Below the pieces are notes generated by a model. It was not told the origin of the DNA. It made no database searches and was given only the letters and a program-made list of their open reading frames with translations. A DNA stretch of 64,000 nucleotides from Svornostia abyssi (GTDB lineage: Bacteria > Actinomycetota > Thermoleophilia > Solirubrobacterales > Solirubrobacteraceae): the NCBI GenBank assembly GCA_024666565.1, contig CP088295.1:868001-932000 (forward strand), read 5' to 3'. Shown here piece by piece: positions 8,867 to 19,095 of the stretch. The stretch's first letter is position 1. Each line of letters begins with the position of its first letter. A program made the translations under genes and the position numbers.

Positions 8867-9673
8867 GTGGCTCGGAAGAAGCGGGCCCCGCACCACGAGG
8901 AGCACCCCGACGAACGGTGGCTCGTCACCTTCGCGGACATGCTCGTGCTCCTGCTCGCGCTGTTCATCGTCCTCTACGCGCTGGGCGACATGGACCCCAA
9001 GAAGGCCGAGCCCTTTGCCCAGTCCGTGCGCGAGAACAGCGGGAAGATCTTCGGGGGCGGCACCTCGATCGCGGCGACCGGCGGCCAGGCGGACACGAGC
9101 GAGCTCAAGCAGCAGCCGCCGTCGCCGTCCCTGCAGGCCGCGCTGGTCTCGACCCCGGCGACCGCCGAGGAGGTCGAGAAGGAGACGAGCGATCTCGAGC
9201 AGCTGAAGTCGCAGATCGACAGCGCAGCGGCGGACGACGGTCTTTCCAGCAAGGTGGAGACCGAGGTCACGCAGGACGGACTGCACGTCAAGCTGAAGTC
9301 CGACGACCTGCTGTTCGACTCGGGAAGTGCGGAGCTGAAGTCGCGCTCGGATCGGATCATCCGCCGGATCTCCCAGCTGCTGCGACTCAGGAGCACCCAC
9401 GCGATCAGGGTCTCGGGCCACACGGACTCCGTGCCCGTCGGTGGCCGCTACCCGACGAACTGGGAGCTGTCGACGGCCCGTGCCAGCGCCGTCGTCCGCG
9501 CGATGACGCGCCACCGGGTCTCCCCGGCCCGGATGGAGGCCGCCGGGAGGGCGCATCTCGCGCCCGTGGCCTCCAACTCCACCGACCGTGGCCGATCAAT
9601 GAACCGACGGGTCGAGATCCTCATTCCTCGCCAGAAGGTCCCGACCGCCGAATCCTCCAACGCCTCCCAGTAG
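8867..9673 (+). CDS. motB: Flagellar stator protein MotB
   Basis: MotB anchors the stator to peptidoglycan and carries the ion-binding Asp. The 268 aa protein has one N-terminal membrane helix (WLVTFADMLVLLLALFIVL) with the key Asp about residue 24, a linker, and an OmpA-type peptidoglycan-binding domain (about 145-255) with SGHTDSVPVGG and NWELSTARA. The start is GTG 8867, three bases after motA. Whether protons or sodium are used cannot be told from the sequence with confidence. Confidence 0.94.
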   Translation: MARKKRAPHHEEHPDERWLVTFADMLVLLLALFIVLYALGDMDPKKAEPFAQSVRENSGKIFGGGTSIAATGGQADTSELKQQPPSPSLQAALVSTPATAEEVEKETSDLEQLKSQIDSAAADDGLSSKVETEVTQDGLHVKLKSDDLLFDSGSAELKSRSDRIIRRISQLLRLRSTHAIRVSGHTDSVPVGGRYPTNWELSTARASAVVRAMTRHRVSPARMEAAGRAHLAPVASNSTDRGRSMNRRVEILIPRQKVPTAESSNASQ

Positions 9674-9677
9674 CCCC

Positions 9678-10142
9678 ATGAACAAGAAGATCATCGTCAT
9701 CGCCGTCGTCGCCATCGTGGGTGCCCTGGGGGGGTACAAGATGGTGCTCGCGAAGCCCGCCGAGGAGCCGAAGCCGAAGGTCGCGGGCGAGGTGTACATC
9801 ATTCCCAAGGAGTTTCTCGTCAACCTGTCGGACGGCCGGTTCGCGCGTGTGAACGTCGCGCTGGAGCTCGGCAAGAAGTACACGTCCTACAAGGCTGCGA
9901 AAGAAGCCGCCGCCGCCTCGGGCGAGAAGAAGGCGCCCAAGCCGCCCGAGGGTTTCGGCGTCCTCCCGCAGGAGCCGGTGGTCCGGGACATCGTCACGGA
10001 CGCGCTCAGCGATTCCACCGCGAAGCAGCTCCAGCGCAGGTCGTCGCGCGAGAAGCTCAAGAAATCGATCGCGAAGCAGATCAACAAGAAGACGGACGTG
10101 AAGGTCAAGCACGTCCTCTTCACCGACGTCGCCGTGCAGTAG
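9678..10142 (+). CDS. fliL: Flagellar basal-body protein FliL
   Basis: FliL is a single-pass inner-membrane protein that supports the stators. The 154 aa product has an N-terminal membrane helix (about 4-22) and then the FliL domain: VYIIPKEFLVNLSDGRFARVN, interrupted by a charged Lys/Glu/Ala insert, and a C-terminal VKHVLFTDVAVQ. Placement directly after motAB supports the call. Confidence 0.88.
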   Translation: MNKKIIVIAVVAIVGALGGYKMVLAKPAEEPKPKVAGEVYIIPKEFLVNLSDGRFARVNVALELGKKYTSYKAAKEAAAASGEKKAPKPPEGFGVLPQEPVVRDIVTDALSDSTAKQLQRRSSREKLKKSIAKQINKKTDVKVKHVLFTDVAVQ

Positions 10143-10151
10143 GAGCCCCTC

Positions 10152-10658
10152 ATGTCCGATATCACTTCGCTGAACCCCGCCATCGCGACCGCCGAGCCGC
10201 TCGACACGGGTGACGGCCTGCGCCGGCTGGCCCAGGTCCGCGTCGAGCTGTCGGTCGAGATCGGGCGGACCAACATGTCGCTCGGCGAGGCGCTCGCGCT
10301 CGGCCCCGGCTCCGTCATCGCGCTGGACCGGATGGCCGACCAGCCGGTCGACCTCCTGGTCAACGGCAAGCTCGTGGCCCGCGGCGAGGTCGTCGTCATC
10401 GACTCCGAGTACGGCCTGCGCGTCACGGAGGTCGTCGGCGCGGAGGCGCAGACGGCCGAGGCGCCGCCCGCGACCGCTCCGGTCGCCGCGCCCGCGCCCC
10501 CGCCGAGGACGGCGCGATCGATCAGGCCGCGATCGACGCGGCGATCGCCGCGGCCGCCGCGGGCGGCGATCCGTCGCAGATGGCCGCGTAGTCCGCGCCG
10601 CATCGTGGGTCTGGCACGTCGCCGGGATACGGCCCTGCGCCGCCCTGGCCGCTGGTAG
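10152..10658 (+). CDS. fliN: Flagellar motor switch protein FliN (3' end frame-shifted)
   Basis: The SpoA domain (about residues 22-95: VRVELSVEIGRTNMSLGEALAL) identifies a short FliN, separate from FliY. The frame as read ends at 10658 with an Arg-rich tail. In the alternative frame after the C5 run at 10497-10501 the tail becomes AEDGAIDQAAIDAAIAAAAA and ends at a TAG at 10589-10591, which looks like real coding sequence. One base is probably missing from that C run; the true product would be about 146 aa. The core domain is unaffected. Confidence 0.85.
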   Translation: MSDITSLNPAIATAEPLDTGDGLRRLAQVRVELSVEIGRTNMSLGEALALGPGSVIALDRMADQPVDLLVNGKLVARGEVVVIDSEYGLRVTEVVGAEAQTAEAPPATAPVAAPAPPPRTARSIRPRSTRRSPRPPRAAIRRRWPRSPRRIVGLARRRDTALRRPGRW

Positions 10659-10687
10659 GGTCGCGCCACCTCGACGGAAGAGGCGCT

Positions 10688-13600
10688 GTGTCTTCGATAC
10701 CACGGACGGCCACCCCCGTCGCGTCAGCTGTCCGCCGGGCCGCCGGTCTCGGTGAGGCTGCGCACGCACGCGACGCCGCCGCAGCGGTGACGCCCCGCCT
10801 CGCCGAGCTCTTCGACTGGTCTGCCGACGCGGTCGTGCTCGTCGGTCCGACGGGGATGATCTCGTCGTGCAACACCGTCGCGGCCGACGCGTTCGGTGTA
10901 GCGTCGGGCGACGCGATCGACGTGCTGTTCCGGGCGTCGGGCGACGCCGACATCGCAGCGCGGGAGATCGTGCCCCGTGCGGTCCGTGAGGGGAAGTGGG
11001 CGGGCGGCCTTCCCGTGACGTGGCCCGGGGGATCGGGACCCGCTCGCGGTGTCGTGTTCGGGCATCGCGCGCCCGAGGGTGAGCTGCTCGCGGTCTCCGT
11101 GGTGTGCGACAGCCCGTCGCAGGAAGGAACGGCGACGTTCGAAGACCTCGCCGCGGGACGGCTCGCCCTTCCATCGGCGCTGCGGCGCGCGCTCGGGGCA
11201 GCGCGTGCGCTCGCCGCGGTCCATCGGCACGGCCTGGTGCACCGCGACGTGCAGTCGTCCTGCTTCGTCGCTGGGGAGACGGAGGACGACGTTCGCATCA
11301 CCGGGCTCGGGTCGGCACGGCCGCTCGCGCCGGGCGTGCTGCCACCGCGCGAGGTCACCGCCGGGCTCGAAGGAGCCCTCGAGTACCTGTCGCCGGAGCT
11401 GACGGGCCGGGTGAACCGGGCCGTGGACCGCCGGTCGGACCTCTACTCCCTCGGCGTCGTCCTGTACGAGCTCCTGTCCGGGGAGCTGCCGCTGCAGGCC
11501 GACGACCCGCTGGAGTGGGTGCACTGCCACGTCGCCCGCGTCCCTGACCGGCTCCGGGAACGTGCTCCCGCGGTCCCCGCCGCGGTCGATCGCATCGTCA
11601 TGCGGCTCCTCGCCAAGAATCCCGACGATCGATATCAGACGGCCACGGGCGTCGTCGCCGACCTCGAGCAGTGTCTCGCGCAGCTTCGCGACACCGGGAA
11701 GGTCGACCCGTTCCCGCTGGGAGATCGCGACGCCTCCGACCTGTTCGCAGTGCCCCAGCGTCTCTACGGCCGGACAGCCGAGCGCGACCTCCTCAACGCC
11801 GCTTTCGCCCGGGTGTCCGCGAACCAGCGGTGCGAGCTCGCGCTCGTGGCGGGCGCTGCGGGTATCGGGAAGTCATCGCTCGTGCAGGCACTGCGCGAGC
11901 CGGCCACCCAGGCGCGGGGCACCTTCGTCTCCGGGAAGCTGGACGGGGTCGCTCGCGACGTGCCGTACTCCCCGTTCGCCCAAGCGATCGGGGAACTCGT
12001 GCAGCAGGCGCTCGCCGACCCGCCCTCCCGCCTGCAGCAGCGGCGGGACGAGCTGCGCGCCGCGGTCGGCGCGAACGGCGCGATCATCTGCGAGCTGGTG
12101 CCGCGCGCGGAGATCCTGCTCGGGGCATGCCCGCCGGTTTCTGACCTGCCGCTGCCGGAGGCCCAGCGCCGCGTGCACCGGGTGATCGGGGACGTCCTCG
12201 ACATCTTCGCCGCGGAGTATCCCGTGGTGCTGTTCGTCGACGACCTGCAGTGGGCGGACCAGGCGACGCTGCAACTCGTCATCGATCTCGTCACCCGTGA
12301 CCGTCCGACGCAGCTCTTCGTCGTCGGCGCCTACCGCAGCGACGAGATCGATGCCGCGCATCCGCTGACCCTCGCCCTGCTGGAGCTGCGGGCCACCGCC
12401 GCGCCGCTGGAGCTGGAGCTGGGTCCGCTCGACCTTGCCGCGCTGCAGCGCCTGCTGGACGACACGCTGCGGACCCCGACGCCGACGCGCAGCTTCGCGG
12501 CGCTGGTGCGCGACAAGACGGGCGGGACGCCGTACTTCGTCCTGCAGTTCCTGCACGCCCTGCACCGCCGCGGCCTCATCACGGTGGACGCCGACGGCGG
12601 AGGATGGCGGTGGGACCGGGCGGAGATCGCGGCCGCCGACGTCACCGACAACGTCGTCGACATGATGACCCAGCGACTGCTGCGCCTGCCCGCCGCGACC
12701 CAGGCGATGCTCACCACCGCGGCGTGCCTCGGCGACCGCGTCGAGCTCCGGACGCTCGCCGTGGCATCGGGACAGTCCGAGCGCGAGGCCGAGGAGGATC
12801 TGTGGGACGCCCTTCGCGAGCGCCTGCTCGTCGCGCGCGAGCCCGGGTACCGGTTCTCGCACGACCGGGTCCAGCAGGCGGCCTACGGGCTCATTGAACC
12901 GGCCGAGCGGGCTGCGATCCACCTGCGCATCGGGCGGCTGCTGCGTGATCGTGCCGACCCCGAGACCCTGGAAGCCCAGGTCTTCGCGATAGTCGGTCAC
13001 CTCAACGCGGGCCGGGCGCTGATCGACGACCCGCGGGAGCGAAGGCGCTGCGCCGCGCTGAACCTCCGCGCAGGGACCCGCGCGCTGTCGGCCGCGGCGG
13101 TGCGCACCGCGGCCCGCTACCTGCGGATCGGGATCGAGCTGCTGCCCGCCGGCAGCTGGGAGGCCGAGCCGCGCCTCACGCTCGATCTGCACCTCGCGTG
13201 CGCCCGGTGCGAGCACGCGGGCGGCGACCTGGACGCGGCCGAGCGGCTCATCGGTGACCTGCTCGAGCACGCGTCCGAGCCGGCCGACATCGCGGCGGCG
13301 GCCCAGCTGCGCGTCGACACGCACCTCGCGCGCAGCCAGCCGGCCGAGGCCGCCGACGCGGGGGTCCGCGCGCTGCACCAGCTCGGCGTGATGGTGAACC
13401 CCGACCCGACCCACGTGGATGTCAACGCGGCCTACGATCGGATCTGGGAGCTGCTGGGTGATCGCCCGATCGAGGCGCTGCTGGATCTGCCACCGACCGA
13501 CGATGCGCGGATCGCCGCGGCCACCGGGCTCCTCGGGCCGGTCATGACGCCGGCGTTCCTCGCGGGCCGCACGGAGCTCGGGACCATGCTTATGGCGCAG

Positions 13601-16600
13601 GGTGCGCTGCTCTCGCTCGAGCACGGCAACGCTCCGCTGTCGCCGCTGCTGCACGCCATCATGGGGTCCATGCTCGCGGCGCGCTTCGGCCGCTACGACG
13701 AGGGGCGGCGCATCGGCCACGCCGCGCACGGTCTCGCCGAGCGGCTGGGCATCGACGCGTTCGCCGCCCAGACGGGGGTCTACGTCGGGCTCGGCAGCAT
13801 CTGGACCGACCCGTACCCGGACTGCCTGGCCCTCGTGCGCTCGGGCTTCGAGCATGGCGTCAGGGCGGGGGGACCTCGCGCACGCGGGCTACTGCGCCTT
13901 CTTCTCCCTCGTCATCCGGATGGCGGCCGGCGACCAGCTCGACGAGATCATCCGGGACGCCGAGCCGCGCTTCGCCTTCGCCGAGGAGATGAAGCTGCCG
14001 GAGAACCGCGATGCGCTGTGGATCGTCGAGCGCGCGGCGCAGAGCCTGCGCGGCGCCACCTCGGCGCTGGGGAGCTACGACACGGACGACTTCGACGACG
14101 CGGCGTTCGAGGAGCGCCTGCGCACGAGCCGCCCGCCGTTCTACCAGGCCATCGACACACTGCATCGGCTCGGGGTGCTCGTGATCGCCCGCCGGACGGA
14201 CGAGGCGCTCGCCCGGGCCGACGCCTTCGACGAGCTGCGGTGGGCTCTGGCCTACCATCCCATGCTCCTGCTCCAGGAGCCGCTCGGCACGCTCGCGCGG
14301 GCACAGGCGTGGGACGCTGCGCCGGCACCGCAGCGGCGTGAGCTGCACCGTCGGATCGTCGGCTCAGTCGAGCAGCTCGACGCGTGGGCGTTGCACTCGC
14401 CGGCGAACGTGCTCGCGCCGGCGCGGCTCGCCGCCGCCGAGCTCGCACGGATCGAAGGCCGGGTCGAGGACGCCGCCCACGCGTACGAGGCGGCCACCGA
14501 CGCCGCAGCCGCGTACGGGCTCGTGCAGTGGGAGGCGCTGGCCCGCGAGCTCGCGGGACGCTTCCACCTGGACCGGGGCCTGCGGTCGGTCGGCGTCGCG
14601 TGCGTGCGTGAGGCGCGCGACCACTACCTGCGCTGGGGGGCCGCCGGAAAGGCCGCGCAGCTCGACGCCGAGTTCCCCGGCCTCGCCGTGAAGACCGCGG
14701 GGTGGGCGGCGCCCTCGCCGCCGGAGCTGGACGCCCTGGCGGTCGCGCGCGGCTCGCAGGCGATCTCCGGCGAGCTCGACCTCGAGCAGCTCCCGGCGAC
14801 GCTGCTGCGCATCGCCGTCGCGGCGGCTGGCGCGCAGGCCGGCCGGCTGCTCTTCGTCGACGGGGACGCGGTCGACGTCGTCGCGGTCGCGGAGGCCGGT
14901 CGGGACGAGGTGCATGTGCACCGCCCGCCCGCCGACGACGACAGCGGCGTTCCGCGGTCCGTCACCGACTACGTGCTGCGCACACGCGAACGGGTTCTGC
15001 TCCGCGACGCCCGCGCCGACCCGACGTTCGGCGCGGACGTCACGATCAGGGAGCGGGGCATCCGGTCGCTGCTGTGCCAGCCGATCCTGCGCCACGGCGT
15101 CCTTGCGGGGCTCCTGCTGCTGGAGCATCGTCTCGTCGACGGCGCGTTCACCGAGGATCGGCTGGCGGCGGTGGAGATTCTCGCCGCGCAGGCCGCGATC
15201 TCCGTGGAGACCGCGCGCCTCTATCAGGACGTGCGTGAGGAGAACCGGATCCGCCGTCGGACGGAGGCTGAGCTGCGCGCGAGTGAGGAGCAGTTCCGGA
15301 CGCTCGTGGAGTCCGCCCCCCGACGCGATCGTGATCGCCGACGAGGAGGGCCGGATCGTCCTCGTCAATTCCCGGGTCGAGCAGCTCTTCGGGCATGCGC
15401 GCGACACCCTGGAGGGCCGGCCGGCGGACGAGCTCGTCGGCGAGATCGACTGGGCCGCCGCCGCGGGGGCCGCGGACGGAACCGCCTCCCTCGAGCTGGA
15501 GCGCGCAGGCCGCCGCCGCGATGGTGCCGCGTTCCCGGTGGAGGTGACGCTCAGCCCCCTCGGGCGTCCCTCCGGTCGTAGTTGGACCATCGGGATCGTC
15601 CGCGACGTCACCGAGCGCAAGCGCCTCGAGCACGAACTCGAGCATGCAGCTGACCATGATGCGTTGACCGGCCTGTTCAACCGGCCCCGTTTCGAGCGCG
15701 AACTCGCTGAGGCGATCGAGCGGGTCGAGCGGAACGCGAGCGCGGCGGTCCTGCTCGTGCTCGATCTCGATCACATCCGGGACATCAACGACAGCCTCGG
15801 CCCGCAGGTCGGCGACGAGCTCATCCGTGCGCTCGCGTATGCGCTGCGCGAACGCCTGCGCCCGACCGACGTCCTCGCCAGGCTCGGCGGCGACGAATAC
15901 GCGTTGATCCTCTCCCGCACCGACCTTCAGGGGGCGAACGTCGTGGCCGACGAGCTGCTCGACCTCGTGCGCCACCACGCGCTCGTCAGCGACGGGGTGC
16001 GGGTGCGGACGACCGCCAGCATCGGCATCGCGCCCATCACCGCCGCGTCGGGCAACGCCCAGGACCTCCTCGCCGCCGCCGACGTCGCACTCGACCAAGC
16101 CAAGGAGGCCGGGCGCGACCGCAGCGTCGTCTACACACCGGACTCGGGCCGCCGCGCCGCGGCGCGGCACACGTGGTCTGAGCGGATCCGCCACGCCCTC
16201 GAGCACGCCGAGTTCACCCTGCACGCGCAGCCGATCCTCGACCTGCGCACAGGGCAGGCCACACACGCCGAGCTGCTGATCCGCCTCCAGGACAACGGGC
16301 AGCTCATCCCTCCCGCCGAGTTCCTGCCGACCGCCGAGCGCACCGGGCTCATCACATCGATCGATCGCTGGGTGATTAGCCAGGGCACCCGCCTGGCGGC
16401 CGCGAGCGGGGGGCGCACGCTTGAACTCAACCTCTCCGCCAAGTCCCTCGCCGATCCCGACCTGCCGGTGTACATCGAACGCGAGGTCGAGGCCGCCGGT
16501 GCGGACCCGTCCACGCTGGTCTTCGAGATCACCGAGACGGCGGCGATCGCGAACCTTCCGAGCGCCGCGGCGCTCGCCGAACGGCTCACCGCGCTGGGCT

Positions 16601-16896
16601 GCCACTTCGCCCTGGACGACTTCGGCGTCGGGTTCGGCAGCTTCTACTACCTCAAGCGCCTGCCGCTGCACTACATCAAGATCGACGGGGACTTCATCCA
16701 GACCCTCACGCGCAGCCCGACCGACCAGCACGTCACCAAAGCGATCGTCGACGTCGCCAAGGGACTGGGGCTGAAGACGATCGCCGAGTTCGTCGAGGAC
16801 GCCGAGACACTCGAGCTGCTGCGGACCTACGGCGTCGACTACGCGCAGGGATTCCACGTCGGTCGCCCGGGCCCGGTCGAGGACACCCCGTCCTGA
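10688..16896 (+). CDS. Giant PAS-pseudokinase-AAA-GAF-PAS-GGDEF-EAL signalling protein (two frame breaks)
   Basis: Removing one base in each of two homopolymers (G6 at 13867-13872, C6 at 15316-15321) gives about 2068 aa. In order: PAS-like region (35-140); kinase C-lobe only (150-335) with HRD kept but HRDVQSSC and GLG where Lys/Asn and DFG belong, hence a pseudokinase; STAND-type ATPase with Walker A AGAAGIGKSS (about 390) and Walker B VVLFVDDLQWAD; long helical TPR-like region (700-1320); GAF (1355-1510); PAS (1525-1645); GGDEF with GGDEY and an RxxD inhibitory site; EAL with ELLIR, EITE, DDFG, IKID and AQG all present. Both c-di-GMP-making and c-di-GMP-breaking domains look competent. It sits between fliN and fliO, so a role in setting c-di-GMP for motility is inferred. 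Start GTG 10688. Confidence 0.85.
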
Positions 16897-16913
16897 GCCG
16901 CCACCTCGGGGGG

Positions 16914-16926
16914 TACGGTTCGCACA
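16914..16926 (+). promoter_or_regulatory. Candidate leaderless -10 element
   Basis: TACGGT at 16914-16919 lies exactly 6 nt before the ATG at 16926. The same spacing is seen before three other genes here (37769, the minus-strand antitoxins at 47790 and 50776), which suggests leaderless transcription. No clear -35 box is visible. Confidence 0.3.
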
Positions 16927-17456
16927 TGACGGTCGGCGAGCTGCTGGAGCGCACGCGAGCGGGCGGCGTGGCCAGCCTCGAGCTCGTCGCCGCACGCGGG
17001 AGCGCGGGCATGGTGCGGTTCGTGGGCACGTGCGACTTCGCGCGCGGGGTCACGACGCTCGAACGCGATGCGCCTGAGCTGCGGCCCCTGTGGGTGGAGC
17101 TCATCGGCGACGAGGTCGGCCTCACCGCCGGAGGGGAGCCGGAGCAGCGGCTGGTCGACGAGGACTGGGCGGGCCGGGACGTGGGCCGCTCGGCCGTGGG
17201 CCTGCTCGCGCTCCTGGAGCCTCTGGCCGGCCATCAGACCGGGGGCCCGCTCCCGGCCGCACAGCCCGAGCGATGGGTGCGCTCCGTCGTGCTGCATGTG
17301 ACCGGGATCCCGCTCCCCAACGGACGGAGGGCGGCGGCGCTGCAGATCTCGGTGGACGGCGAGGGCCGGCTGCACGAGCTCGAGGTGACCGAGCGCCGCC
17401 TGCTGGGCGGCGCGACGCGCGTGACGCACGCGCTGCGCCTCACCGGCTGGCGCTAG
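16926..17456 (+). CDS. Unknown protein between c-di-GMP gene and fliO
   Basis: A 176 aa soluble protein I do not recognise. It has no signal peptide or membrane segment, is rich in Gly, Leu, Arg and Glu, and reads like an alpha/beta domain with strands such as SVVLHVTGIPLP and AALQISVDGEG. Codon use resembles its neighbours. Its position between the giant c-di-GMP protein and fliO suggests a motility role, but this is only context. Confidence 0.75.
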   Translation: MTVGELLERTRAGGVASLELVAARGSAGMVRFVGTCDFARGVTTLERDAPELRPLWVELIGDEVGLTAGGEPEQRLVDEDWAGRDVGRSAVGLLALLEPLAGHQTGGPLPAAQPERWVRSVVLHVTGIPLPNGRRAAALQISVDGEGRLHELEVTERRLLGGATRVTHALRLTGWR

Positions 17457-17489
17457 CGGCCTCGATCCGACATCTGTCCACCGGGCCGC

Positions 17490-17516
17490 TCAAGCCCGTC
17501 GCGAGGTGGCCGACGA
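17490..17516 (+). promoter_or_regulatory. Sigma-28-like promoter of the fliO-flhF operon
   Basis: TCAA at 17490-17493, 16 nt, then CCGACGA at 17510-17516, 45 nt before the fliO ATG. It differs from the cheW and flagellin elements at one base of the -10 part. Confidence 0.5.
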
Positions 17517-17561
17517 AGGGATGGACGCCGGTCCCCTCCCCGACGTCACCCCTCCACAGCA

Positions 17562-18194
17562 ATGATTCGCCTCCGCATCTCGGCCGCCGCCGCGGCCGCT
17601 GTCACCTGTCTGCTGCTCCCCGCCGTCACGTTCGCGGGCGAGGGCACGACGACCACGCCCACCAAGGGTGAGGACACGCCGATCAACGTGCCCGCCGACG
17701 ACGGCGGCGCGGCCGCCAGCGCGTCGAGCGGCGGGAACATCGTGCGCACGTTCGTCGGCCTGGCGATCGTGCTGGCCGTCATCTACGGCCTCTACTGGGT
17801 CCTCAAGCAGGTCAAGGCCAGCCGCGAGGAAGCGACGAAGGGCGACGGGCTCGCCGCGGTCGCCTCGATCGGCCTGGGCCCCAACCGCGCCCTGCACCTC
17901 GTGCGCGCCGGGGAGGACTACATCCTCGTCGGTGTCGGCGAGCACGCCATCACGCCGATCCGGACGTACACCGCGGCGGAGGCGATCCTCGCCGGCCTGG
18001 TGCCCGACCCCGAGCAGGCCGACGTCATCGAGGGCGAGGCGACCGAGACCGCCGCGAAGGCCGTGATGCCCGCCATCCTGCGCAAGGTCCTGGCCGCCGG
18101 CGGCGCGCCCGGCGCGCAGAAGGCCGGCAGCAAGCCGAACCTCACGGCCACGGCGCTCCTCGGCCAGCTGCGTGAGAAGACGGTGCGGTCGTGA
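17562..18194 (+). CDS. fliO: Flagellar export assembly protein FliO
   Basis: FliO helps FliP assemble into the export gate. The 210 aa product has an N-terminal signal-like segment ending near residue 26, a Thr/Ala-rich stretch, one membrane helix (about 62-82: TFVGLAIVLAVIYGLYWV) and a cytoplasmic domain with ASIGLGPNRALHLVRAGEDYILVGVG, as in FliO proteins. The end overlaps fliP by 4 nt. Sequence conservation in this family is low; the call rests on topology and position. Confidence 0.85.
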   Translation: MIRLRISAAAAAAVTCLLLPAVTFAGEGTTTTPTKGEDTPINVPADDGGAAASASSGGNIVRTFVGLAIVLAVIYGLYWVLKQVKASREEATKGDGLAAVASIGLGPNRALHLVRAGEDYILVGVGEHAITPIRTYTAAEAILAGLVPDPEQADVIEGEATETAAKAVMPAILRKVLAAGGAPGAQKAGSKPNLTATALLGQLREKTVRS

Positions 18195-18826
18195 CCGGCG
18201 ACGGCGGCAACGCGGTCGAACTCCTGATCCTGCTCGGCGGGATCGCGCTGATCCCGGCGATGCTGTTCTGCGTCACCGGCTTCACCCGGATCCTCGTCGT
18301 CCTCGGCTTCATCCGGACCGGCCTCGGCACGCCGACGGCGCCGCCGAACCAGGTCCTCGTCGGGATCGCCCTCTTCCTGACGATCTTCGTCATGGCCCCG
18401 ACGTTCAAGGAGATCAAGACCACCGCCGTCGACCCGCTGATAGACAAGAAGATCACGCAGCAGCAGGCGCTGCAGCGGGCCGAGAAGCCGATGCGCGAGT
18501 TCATGTTCGCCCAGACGCGGGACCGTGACATCGCGCTGTTCATGAAGCTCGGCAAGCTCGAGCCGCCGAAGACGCGCAAGGACGTCCCGACCTACGTCCT
18601 CATCCCGGCCTTCATCATCAGCGAGCTCAAGACGGCGTTCCAGATCGGGTTCCTGATCTTCCTGCCGTTCCTCGTCATCGACCTGGTGATCGCCTCGACG
18701 CTCATGTCGATGGGCATGGTGATGCTGCCACCTGTCTTCATCTCCCTGCCGTTCAAGATCCTGCTGTTCGTCCTCGTCGACGGCTGGAACCTCGTCACGC
18801 AAGCGCTCGTGGAGAGTTTCGGATGA
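18191..18826 (+). CDS. fliP: Flagellar export gate protein FliP
   Basis: FliP forms the core of the type III export gate with FliQ and FliR. The 211 aa protein has four membrane segments and family motifs FTRILVVLGFIRTGLGTP, PPNQVLVGIALFLTIFVM and VPTYVLIPAFIISELKTAF. Unlike many FliP proteins it shows no cleavable signal peptide. The start is GTG 18191, overlapping fliO. Confidence 0.96.
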   Translation: MTGDGGNAVELLILLGGIALIPAMLFCVTGFTRILVVLGFIRTGLGTPTAPPNQVLVGIALFLTIFVMAPTFKEIKTTAVDPLIDKKITQQQALQRAEKPMREFMFAQTRDRDIALFMKLGKLEPPKTRKDVPTYVLIPAFIISELKTAFQIGFLIFLPFLVIDLVIASTLMSMGMVMLPPVFISLPFKILLFVLVDGWNLVTQALVESFG

Positions 18827-19095
18827 CGAACGACACCGTCATCAGCCTCATGACGTCGGCGATGGAGCTGGCGCTGAAGATCGCCGCACCGATCCTCATC
18901 GTCGGCCTGGTGGTCGGCGTGATCATCTCGATCTTCCAGGCGATCACGCAGATCCAGGAGCAGACGCTCGCGTTCGTCCCGAAGCTGCTCGCCACCGCGG
19001 CCGTGATGGTCATCGCCGGCCCGTGGCTGCTCAATGAGCTCGTCGCCTACACGGCCGAGCTGTGGTCGTCCATCCCGACCCTCATCGGCACATGA
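18823..19095 (+). CDS. fliQ: Flagellar export gate protein FliQ
   Basis: A 90 aa protein with two membrane helices separated by the conserved loop IFQAITQIQEQTLAFVPK. It is an export-gate subunit of normal family length. It overlaps fliP and fliR by 4 nt at each end. Confidence 0.95.
   Translation: MTNDTVISLMTSAMELALKIAAPILIVGLVVGVIISIFQAITQIQEQTLAFVPKLLATAAVMVIAGPWLLNELVAYTAELWSSIPTLIGT

Noticed and set aside
10688..11700. Active serine/threonine kinase at the start of the giant protein.
   Set aside because: The N-lobe with the VAIK Lys is missing. The catalytic-loop Lys and Asn are Gln and Cys, and DFG is GLG, so a pseudokinase is the safer call.
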